From the NCBI GenBank assembly GCA_965220245.1, contig CBDCPI010000007.1, positions 23,457 to 87,456 of the forward strand: 64,000 bases of DNA. The letters run 5' to 3'. This document shows, piece by piece, positions 57,790 through 64,000 of this stretch. Numbering within the stretch: position 1 is the stretch's first letter; each line of letters opens with the position of its first letter. A program made the translations under genes and the position numbers. The notes below the pieces were generated by a model that was not told the origin of the DNA, did no database searches, and worked only from the letters and a program-made list of their open reading frames with translations. This stretch comes from CBDCPI01 sp965220245 (lineage in GTDB: Bacteria; Chloroflexota; Dehalococcoidia; Lucifugimonadales; UBA3495).

Positions 57790-58725
57790 CTAGCGATTTC
57801 CCGCCGCCTCGATGCGTAGAGCGGCAGGCTTGAGGAGGGCGTAAAGAGCATCATTGACCGGCGTGGCCACACTGGTGTCCTTTCCCAGCCGCACCACCGT
57901 GCCGGTAATACCTTCCAATTCGACCGGCCGGTTATCGCTAAAGTCTTTGGCCAAGGAGGCTCGCCCCTGCCCGGGAAAGCGGTCAAGGGAGTCCATGGCC
58001 CACGCCAAGGAATCGTCCATGATGGGCGCTCCCATGGCCCGGCCTACGGCTAGGACTTCCTCGATACCGGCTTGGATCAAAGCCCTGGTTTCGGGGATAG
58101 TTCGCATTTCTTCATACACCGAGTTGGTGGCGGCGCAGACTGCCGCGGAGCCAGCGATGTAAGCGAACTTTTTCCACAGCATACCCGGCATATTTTCGTG
58201 CAACTCGACTCGCCAACCGGCGTCCAAGAAGTCCTCAAGGAGCCGGCGTCCCCGGTCACTGATCACCGGTTCCATCTCTCCAAACCCGGCAATACCGGGG
58301 CCTCCTTGAGTTACCACGCCGGGCTCCTTGATCCGGCCTTCCATGTATGCCGAGCCGATCATCACCGGTGAACGCCCGACGGCTTCGGCCAGTTGATTGC
58401 CGTTGTCGATGCCGTTTTGCAAGGTCAATACCACGGTGGAAGAGCTGACCATGGGCCGGACCGCCTCGATTGCTTGGCTGTTGTGGTACATCTTCACGGT
58501 GAACAGCACCAAGTCTTGGAGCCCGGCCTCGGCGGTGTGCTGTAAACCGCGGCCCGGGGCTTCGAAGTCCCCGTCCAGAGTGCTTTCGACCCGGAGAAAA
58601 CCTTGGCGGCGGATAGCTTCCAAGTGCTCGCCGCGGGCCACGAAGGTTAGCTCATGGCCCGCCCGGGCCAGCAGCCCGCCAAAGTAACCGCCAACTCCGC
58701 CTGAGCCCATTACCGCGACTTTCAT
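57790..58725 (-). CDS. 2-dehydropantoate 2-reductase family protein (PanE/ApbA-like)
   Basis: 311 residues. NADPH motif MGSGGVGGYFGGLLARAG near residues 6-23; the catalytic Lys is in NMPGMLWKKFAYIAG near 180-190; C-terminal all-helical domain. Reduces ketopantoate or another 2-keto acid; several paralogous substrates are known in the family. No other CoA-biosynthesis gene is nearby, so a catabolic ketoacid role is also possible. Confidence 0.87.
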   Translation of the reverse strand: MKVAVMGSGGVGGYFGGLLARAGHELTFVARGEHLEAIRRQGFLRVESTLDGDFEAPGRGLQHTAEAGLQDLVLFTVKMYHNSQAIEAVRPMVSSSTVVLTLQNGIDNGNQLAEAVGRSPVMIGSAYMEGRIKEPGVVTQGGPGIAGFGEMEPVISDRGRRLLEDFLDAGWRVELHENMPGMLWKKFAYIAGSAAVCAATNSVYEEMRTIPETRALIQAGIEEVLAVGRAMGAPIMDDSLAWAMDSLDRFPGQGRASLAKDFSDNRPVELEGITGTVVRLGKDTSVATPVNDALYALLKPAALRIEAAGNR

Positions 58726-58804
58726 ATCTAACTCACTCCCTCTTTCAAGACCGTTCCAAGTTACCCGGCAAACTTCGCTTTGGCGTTCTATTAACTCTTG
58801 CCGT

Positions 58805-60370
58805 CTATAGGGCTATAGGGCGCCCGTACTCGGCCCGCAGGTCCCGTTTTAGCACCTTCCCCATGACGTTCCGGGGCAAGTCGTCGACGAAGACCACCGA
58901 CCGGGGACGCTTGAAGCTGGCCAGCCGTTCTTGGCAGTACCGGACTATCTCTTCCTCCGCAATCCCTTCGCCTTGGACCACGACCACGGCCCGGACCTCT
59001 TCGCCCCACTCGGCGTCGGGTACACCGATGACCGCTGCGTCATCTACCTGGGGGTGGGACCTCAACACTTGCTCCACCTCCTCCGGAGAGACCATTTCCC
59101 CGCCTCGCTTGATGAAGTCCTTGGCCCGGCCCGACAGGAAAATGTAGCTGTCTTCGTCCTGGTATCCCAGGTCGCCGGTATAGACCCACCCGGAACGGAC
59201 CGCGTTTCGGGTCGCTTCCTCCTCCCGCCAGTAACCGGACATCATGCGGGCCCCTCTGGCGACTATCTCCCCTACTTCACCGGCCGCTACCGGGTGGCCG
59301 TCCTCGTCCACGATCTGGACCTCCACGTCGTCCAGAGGTTTGCCGATGGAGGACAGCCTTCTCAGCTTGGTGTCAATCTCCTCGGGTGTGCCCTCCAGAA
59401 GATGGTCTTCCGGCGGCAGCATCGTGATGGTCGATGCGGTCTCGGTCTGCCCGAAGGCGTTGATGAACCGGGCGCCGGGGAACTCTTCGATCGCTCGTCT
59501 GATAACTTCCAGGGGCATGGGCGCCGCGCCGTAGGTGATTACATCCAAAGAGGAGAGGTCAAATTCGTGGAACCTGGTATGGTCCATGAGTTGTTTCAGC
59601 ATGGTGGGGACCAACATGGCCCGGTCGGCCCGGCGCTCTTGGACCAGGGTCATCCACTCCACGGGTTCAAATTGGCGCATCACGATTAAGGTGCGGCCTC
59701 CATAGACTGCTGCCAAGGCCGCTTGTAGACCAGCGATGTGGTACATCGGTACGGTCAAGAGATTGGACTCTTCGACTTCAGGATCAGCGGGGTTCACCGT
59801 GGCAAGCAGGAAGGAGGAAAAGCTGTCGTGAGTGAGCATTACCCCCTTGGGTATACCGGTGGTGCCAGCCGTGAACATGATTACCGTGGTGTCTTCGTCC
59901 TCGGCCTCGGGGAACAGCAGTTCATCTTCCGAGCCTCCCGCCAAGAAACTGGGGTAATCCGTGCTGCCGCCGGTAGCTTCGCCGTCCAAGACGACTACCG
60001 TGTCGGACGAGATCGACCCTTCCCCGTTTGTAGGAATCAGGGGCAAGTACCGCTCGCCGATGAACACTATCTTGGGTTGGGCGATCGACAGCATCCGCTG
60101 TAGCTCATCGGTCTTGGCCCTGAAGTTGATGGGTACGTAGATAGCGTCCAACTGGGCTACCGCAAAGTAAAGCTCGATGGACTGGGGGCAATTGACTTGC
60201 ATCACCGCCACCCGGTCTCCCGCGCCTATGCCTTGAGCGGAAAGCGCGTTGGCCAAGCGGTTCGCGCGCTGTTGCAGGTCCCAGAATGAGACCTCTTCGC
60301 CATCGAAGTAGACGGCGGTCCGGTCGGGAACGATGGCAGCAGCGATGGTCAGGAATTCGGTCGTCCGCAT
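58805..60370 (-). CDS. AMP-dependent acyl-CoA synthetase/ligase
   Basis: 521 residues. Activates a carboxylic acid with ATP and CoA. The P-loop-like block is TTVIMFTAGTTGIPKGVML near residue 160; NAFGQTET near 320; YTGDLGYQDEDSYIFLSGRAKDFIKRGGE near 395-420; and the catalytic Lys region NVMGKVLKRDLR near the end, so all core motifs A3-A10 seem present. ATG 60370 follows AGGAGG; the frame is open further upstream. It precedes no gene on the same strand for 80 bases. Confidence 0.92.
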   Translation of the reverse strand: MRTTEFLTIAAAIVPDRTAVYFDGEEVSFWDLQQRANRLANALSAQGIGAGDRVAVMQVNCPQSIELYFAVAQLDAIYVPINFRAKTDELQRMLSIAQPKIVFIGERYLPLIPTNGEGSISSDTVVVLDGEATGGSTDYPSFLAGGSEDELLFPEAEDEDTTVIMFTAGTTGIPKGVMLTHDSFSSFLLATVNPADPEVEESNLLTVPMYHIAGLQAALAAVYGGRTLIVMRQFEPVEWMTLVQERRADRAMLVPTMLKQLMDHTRFHEFDLSSLDVITYGAAPMPLEVIRRAIEEFPGARFINAFGQTETASTITMLPPEDHLLEGTPEEIDTKLRRLSSIGKPLDDVEVQIVDEDGHPVAAGEVGEIVARGARMMSGYWREEEATRNAVRSGWVYTGDLGYQDEDSYIFLSGRAKDFIKRGGEMVSPEEVEQVLRSHPQVDDAAVIGVPDAEWGEEVRAVVVVQGEGIAEEEIVRYCQERLASFKRPRSVVFVDDLPRNVMGKVLKRDLRAEYGRPIAL

Positions 60371-60416
60371 TGCTCCTCCTGTTGGTCGTTCGACCGCCTT
60401 CGCCAAAGGCGATAAC

Positions 60417-61133
60417 TCACGTTGACGCTTGGGCCGCCAGCCGGGTCTCAAGGTCCAGCCCCTGGGACAAAGGCAAGTCCAGTCCCCGGTGCCAACACTC
60501 TTTGGCCAAGCGGGCCACGTTGCCCGGCAGGGCGGCCATCCGGCGGGCCAATCGCCACGCCTCCGGCAGCAACTCCTCTGGGGAGACCACCCGAGTCAAT
60601 AGGCGATAGTCCAGGGCTTCTGTAGCGTCGAAGCGGCGGCCACTAAGCAAAAGCTCTAGGGCGGTGGATGGCCCGGCGCTTCTCGGCAAAGTTTGAGTCC
60701 CGCCGGCCGCGGGTATCATACCCAATTGCACCTCGGGCAGTGCAAAGACCGTGCCCTCGGCGGCGATGCAAAGGTCGCCCAAGAGCGCGATCTCCAACCC
60801 CGACCCGATGCAGTAACCGTGGACCGCCACTACTACCGGCTGGGGTAATTCCAACAACTGGCCCCAAACGTCTCGCTCCCACCGCACTTGCCTGGCCAGC
60901 ACTTGAGAGGGCGCAGTCCCGAATTCGGTCAAATCGGCGCCCGCGCAAAAGGCCCGGCCTTGGCCGGTGATGAGCAACGACCTCACTTCCGGGTCGGACT
61001 TAACCGCCTCCAACACCTCGGTAAAGTCGTCCCTCATCTGCATGTTGTAAGCGTTCAGGACCCCGGGCCGGTTCAGCGAAAGCTGGGCCACCGGGCCCTC
61101 TTTGCTGTATATGATGCTGGCAAATCCGGTCAT
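60417..61133 (-). CDS. Enoyl-CoA hydratase/isomerase family protein
   Basis: 238 residues, crotonase fold. Oxyanion-hole blocks FCAGADLTEFG near residue 61 and HGYCIGSGLEIALLGD near 105. The usual catalytic Glu pair appears as Ala/Gly-Gly (MIPAAGGTQTLPRSAG), with a Glu one position away, so it may be an isomerase or thioesterase-like member. It lies 46 bases upstream of the acyl-CoA ligase in the same direction, suggesting a small catabolic operon. Confidence 0.88.
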   Translation of the reverse strand: MTGFASIIYSKEGPVAQLSLNRPGVLNAYNMQMRDDFTEVLEAVKSDPEVRSLLITGQGRAFCAGADLTEFGTAPSQVLARQVRWERDVWGQLLELPQPVVVAVHGYCIGSGLEIALLGDLCIAAEGTVFALPEVQLGMIPAAGGTQTLPRSAGPSTALELLLSGRRFDATEALDYRLLTRVVSPEELLPEAWRLARRMAALPGNVARLAKECWHRGLDLPLSQGLDLETRLAAQAST

Positions 61134-61161
61134 AGAGCTTGCCTAGGGATCGAGGAGTTTT

Positions 61162-61728
61162 CTACATAGGGGAACTGCTAGGAGGCGCACCTTTGATATA
61201 GCTCCTCTGATATAGCTCCTCGATTTCCAACTCCGAGTGGCGCAGCCCAATGTTCGCTAGGTTATGAGCATCGCTTACTTCGAGGACCAATAGACCGTGG
61301 GCCTCGGCAATCTCCGCCACCTGTTGTTTGCGGATGTGCCAATTATGAATGTAGTTGTCGATCTCGATGGCGTGGATATTGCTCTCGATGATAATCTCCG
61401 GTGAGTAGAAACCGGGATGGCAATAGCTGCGAAATACTCCCCCGCCCGGTAGAAATAGCTCGGCTACCTGGTACTCGGCAAAGGGGTTCTGGGGCGGCCG
61501 GACCTCGATTTCCCAACCCGGGATAATAATTGTCTCGCCGGGGTAATGTAACTCCACCAAGTCCCGAAATTCGAAGGCCCAGTCCTTGTTGTGGTGGTCG
61601 GTGATCGCGATACCGTCGATACCCCGCGCCTTGATCCGGTCCACCACTTCGGCGGCCATCTCCTTGGTAGGAGGCCTAAAGTTGAATGCTTCCCAGATGT
61701 GCGTGTGGAGGTCGAGCTTGACTTTCAA
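61162..61728 (-). CDS. PHP-domain metal-dependent phosphoesterase-like protein
   Basis: 188 residues. Metal ligands of the PHP fold: LDLHTHIWEA at the start, AITDHHNKDW near 43, YCHPGF near 103 and EVSDAHNLANIG near 150. Predicted trinuclear phosphoesterase. The TTG start follows AAGGG. It lies 28 bases before the crotonase gene, same strand. Substrate unknown. Confidence 0.85.
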   Translation of the reverse strand: MKVKLDLHTHIWEAFNFRPPTKEMAAEVVDRIKARGIDGIAITDHHNKDWAFEFRDLVELHYPGETIIIPGWEIEVRPPQNPFAEYQVAELFLPGGGVFRSYCHPGFYSPEIIIESNIHAIEIDNYIHNWHIRKQQVAEIAEAHGLLVLEVSDAHNLANIGLRHSELEIEELYQRSYIKGAPPSSSPM

Positions 61729-61789
61729 TCCGCTGCCCTTATTGACGTAGGCTAAACCAGAGTTGACCGGACTTTATCGGCCCAGATAT

Positions 61790-62566
61790 TCATTGACCCA
61801 GATACTTGGGGCCTCGCCGCTCTAGGAACGACTGAATCCCCTCGGCCCGGTCCCGGGTGCTGTGCAGTAGTATGTTCAGGTCCGCTTCCAACCCCAAACC
61901 TTGGGACAGGGACAAGTCCATTGCCGCAACCACCGCTTCCTTGGCGTATCTAGCGGCGATGGGCGCGCCGGAGATAATGGACTCACCCAACCTCCAGGTT
62001 TCCTCCATCAGCGCGTCCTGTTTTACTACCCGGTTGACCAACCCCAAAGCCAGTGCTTCGGCGGCGTCCACAGTCCGGCCGGTGAGGACCATATCCCTGG
62101 CCCAAGCGGGACCAACGATACGAGGAAGCCGCTGCGTCCCGCCGTCCAGAGGGAAGGAACCCCGGTCCAGTCCGGTCAAGCCTAGGCGAGCGCCCTCCAC
62201 GGTGATTCGGAGGTCCGCGGCTAAGGCCAACTCTAAGCCGTGGTCCAAAGCGTCTCCGTTAAGTGCGGCGATTACCGGGACTGGCAGACGGGCAACGCAA
62301 GACCCTACTTGAAGCGGCCTGATCCAGTCCATCAGCGCCCCAGCCTCGGTTATCTCCGAGGGTGGGGACTCCCGGCCTACCGAAAACGCATCACCCGCGC
62401 CGGTGATGATGACCAACCGTATGTCCGGGTCCTCGGCGATGCGGTGACAGGCCTCTCGGACTTCGGCGCAGGTATCCCTATCGAGGAGGTTGCCAGTGGT
62501 GGGAGAGTCCAAACTGAGGGTGGCAACCCCGTTCTGGCAACGAAATTGTATGCGGCTATATCTAAT
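61790..62566 (-). CDS. Enoyl-CoA hydratase/isomerase family protein, start uncertain (ATT proposed)
   Basis: Crotonase fold. GAGDAFSVGRESPPSE and NGDALDHGLELALAADLRI form the oxyanion hole; the C-terminal helix is TRDRAEGIQSFLERRGPKY. A Glu is not obvious at either catalytic position (GSFPLDGGTQRLPRIVG). No ATG, GTG or TTG lies between the homologous domain and GTG 62695, which would add a ~43-residue unrelated extension and place the start in the groES control region. ATT 62566, with GGGAG nine bases upstream, gives 258 residues, a standard crotonase length. Confidence 0.75.
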   Translation of the reverse strand: MRYSRIQFRCQNGVATLSLDSPTTGNLLDRDTCAEVREACHRIAEDPDIRLVIITGAGDAFSVGRESPPSEITEAGALMDWIRPLQVGSCVARLPVPVIAALNGDALDHGLELALAADLRITVEGARLGLTGLDRGSFPLDGGTQRLPRIVGPAWARDMVLTGRTVDAAEALALGLVNRVVKQDALMEETWRLGESIISGAPIAARYAKEAVVAAMDLSLSQGLGLEADLNILLHSTRDRAEGIQSFLERRGPKYLGQ

Positions 62567-62656
62567 CTCAGCTTGCTCCCGGACTGTTGCGATACTCCCG
62601 TGCGCTCCCCAAGAGCCGCTGTCAGGAGCTACAATCTTAGGGCTCAGCCCGGTATC

Positions 62657-62685
62657 TTGACAAGGGTTACCGCCTTTAATAACAT
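62657..62685 (+). promoter_or_regulatory. Promoter of groES-groEL
   Basis: TTGACA (62657-62662) and TAACAT (62680-62685) with a 17-base spacer, 86 bases before the groES start. Confidence 0.6.
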
Positions 62686-62688
62686 GAA

Positions 62689-62715
62689 TCCGCACCTTCT
62701 TTACGAGAGTGCATA
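62689..62715 (+). promoter_or_regulatory. Degenerate CIRCE-like operator
   Basis: TCCGCACCT-N9-GAGTGCATA against the HrcA operator TTAGCACTC-N9-GAGTGCTAA: about 12 of 18 arm positions match and the N9 gap is exact. It lies at the expected transcription start of groESL. The weak left arm leaves doubt. Confidence 0.4.
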
Positions 62716-62770
62716 AAATCCGGGTGTAAGAGTTTGTCTCCCAGTGGGGAGACCTAGAAAGGAGGCCAAG

Positions 62771-63061
62771 GTGGCAAACTTCGTTCCGTTGGGTGAACGT
62801 GTGGTCGTTAAGCCCACCGAGCAAGAGGAGCAAACCAAAGGTGGGATTTTTCTACCGGACACTGCCAAAGAGAAGCCCCAAGAGGGCCAAGTGGTAGCGG
62901 TAGGACCGGGCCGGGTTGCTGACGACGGTAGCCGGATTCCCATGGAGCTAGCCCAAGGTGACCGGGTCATCTACTCCAAGTACGCCGGGACCGAATACAA
63001 AGACGGTGAGGATGAATTCCTGATTCTTCGAGAAAGCGACATTCTGGCCAAGATTTCCTAG
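62771..63061 (+). CDS. groES: Co-chaperonin GroES
   Basis: 96 residues, normal length. Caps the GroEL cage. PLGERVVVKPTEQEEQTKGGIFLPDTAKEKPQ with the mobile loop is present, followed by VGPGR and YSKYAGTEYKDG.EDEFLILRESDILA. GTG 62771 lies 5 bases after AAAGGAGG and is the right start; the longer frame to 62744 is not needed. groEL follows after 35 bases. Confidence 0.97.
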   Translation: MANFVPLGERVVVKPTEQEEQTKGGIFLPDTAKEKPQEGQVVAVGPGRVADDGSRIPMELAQGDRVIYSKYAGTEYKDGEDEFLILRESDILAKIS

Positions 63062-63096
63062 ACACTAAGACCGTTAATTATTATAGGAGGATTGGG

Positions 63097-64000
63097 ATGC
63101 CCCCAAAGAAACTAACTTACTCAGAGGACGCACGCAGAGCGCTCCGTGCCGGAATCGACACGCTAGCCGATTCCGTAAAAGTAACCCTGGGCCCGAAGGG
63201 CCGCAACGTGGTGTTGGACAAGTCCTTTGGCCCGCCGCAGGTGTGTAGCGACGGGGTTACCATCGCCAAAGAAATCGAGCTTCCCGATAACTTCGAGAAC
63301 ATGGGCGCCCAGCTTTTGAAGGAAGCCGCCACCAAGACCAACGATGCTGCTGGTGACGGCACGACCACTTCCGTGGTTTTGGCCCAGGCTATCATCAACG
63401 ATGGCTTCAAGAACGTCACCGCTGGCGCCAACCCCATGGCCATTAAGCGGGGTATTGAAAGCGCTGTTGGCGCGGTGGTAAACGAGTTGCAAGGCATGGC
63501 CCAGTCGGTGGAGACGCGGGAGCGCATCGCCCAAGTTGCCAGTCTCTCGGCACACGAAGAGGCGATTGGCGGGACCATTGCCGACGCCATGGAAAAAGTG
63601 GGCAAAGACGGCGTGATCACGGTGGAAGAGTCCAAGGGCATGTCCGACGAGATCGAGTACGTCGAGGGCATGCAGATCGACCGGGGTTACATCTCCCCTT
63701 ACTTCATCACCAACTCGGACCGGATGGAGTCCTCTCTGGAGGATGCCACGGTTGTTATCACCGACAAGAAGATCTCCGCAGTCTCCGACATGCTCCCCGC
63801 GTTGGAAAAACTCCTCCAGATCGGCCGGAAGAACGTGGTGATCATCGCCGAGGACGTGGACGGGGAGGCTTTGGCTACCCTGGTGGTAAACAAACTCCGG
63901 GGAACGCTGAACGCTTTGGCAGTCAAGGCTCCGGGCTTTGGCGACCGCCGCAAGGCCATGCTCGAGGATATCGCCATCCTCACTGGTGGCACCGTCATTA
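63097..64000 (+). CDS. groEL: Chaperonin GroEL, 3' truncated by window edge
   Basis: First ~301 residues of GroEL. Equatorial domain motifs KVTLGPKGRNVVLDK, SDGVTIAKEIEL and NDAAGDGTTTSVVLAQ (ATP site with the catalytic Asp) are intact. Apical domain begins with VEGMQIDRGYISPYFITN. AGGAGG precedes the ATG. Second gene of the groESL operon; the rest is outside the window. Confidence 0.97.
   Translation, partial: MPPKKLTYSEDARRALRAGIDTLADSVKVTLGPKGRNVVLDKSFGPPQVCSDGVTIAKEIELPDNFENMGAQLLKEAATKTNDAAGDGTTTSVVLAQAIINDGFKNVTAGANPMAIKRGIESAVGAVVNELQGMAQSVETRERIAQVASLSAHEEAIGGTIADAMEKVGKDGVITVEESKGMSDEIEYVEGMQIDRGYISPYFITNSDRMESSLEDATVVITDKKISAVSDMLPALEKLLQIGRKNVVIIAEDVDGEALATLVVNKLRGTLNALAVKAPGFGDRRKAMLEDIAILTGGTVI

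Overview
This 64 kb window looks like a chromosomal segment of an uncultured Chloroflexota bacterium of the Dehalococcoidia/SAR202 type. That placement is an inference. It rests on the gene mix: LLM-type flavin/F420 oxidoreductases, family III CoA-transferases, crotonases, acyl-CoA dehydrogenases, a xanthine-dehydrogenase-type trio, a thiolase plus HMG-CoA-synthase-like/DUF35 pair, and many Uma2 genes. It also rests on moderately high GC, frequent GTG/TTG starts behind strong Shine-Dalgarno sites, and short palindromic elements in the gaps. I saw no rRNA, tRNA, CRISPR array, prophage or intact transposase gene.

Layout. 1-6.1 kb: the 3' end of purH, a family 2 glycosyltransferase, an SDR, a two-repeat protein of unknown function, a Pro/Thr-rich lipoprotein with a lamin-tail domain, and a zinc alcohol dehydrogenase. 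6.1-10.8 kb: a Uma2 gene, an LLM oxidoreductase, a small membrane coiled-coil protein, and the leftward operon ctpA-smpB-gamma carbonic anhydrase. 11-15.8 kb: the HMGCS-like/DUF35 and thiolase pair, a terminator, then the overlapping minCDE operon. 16.3-21.8 kb: a metallo-beta-lactamase-fold hydrolase, the M, S and L subunits of a molybdenum hydroxylase, and a Nudix hydrolase. 22-30.4 kb: a rightward catabolic run (SDR, LLM, D-aminoacylase-like amidohydrolase, two acyl-CoA dehydrogenases, two fold-type III PLP proteins). 30.4-40.5 kb: a leftward block (NIPSNAP, esterase, Asp/Glu-racemase-like protein, fhs, metH, M1 aminopeptidase) in which fhs and metH form a one-carbon/methionine unit. 40.6-51.5 kb: the accessory island, with a perfect 10 x 42 bp array, a tandem Uma2 pair, a large unknown protein, a broken toxin-antitoxin pair, a broken Uma2, and leuC and leuD separated by one Uma2 and two HNH-Uma2 fusion genes. 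51.5-64 kb: CoA-transferases (one frameshifted), a retropepsin-like protease, a Nudix/zinc-ribbon protein, a TPP enzyme, a ketopantoate-reductase-like protein, an acyl-CoA ligase, two crotonases, a PHP protein, and groES-groEL running off the end.

The most unusual signals are these: (i) HNH-Uma2 double-nuclease genes duplicated inside a leuCD operon; (ii) neighbouring Uma2 paralogues with near-identical ends and a divergent middle; (iii) two adjacent D-serine-dehydratase/D-threonine-aldolase-like paralogues that have lost different parts of the active site; (iv) a 420 bp perfect minisatellite starting just after a good extended -10; (v) a palindromic repeat inserted in frame into metH; and (vi) two genes whose best start appears to be ATT. 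All functional statements come from reading the sequence and from knowledge of the families; no database search was run.
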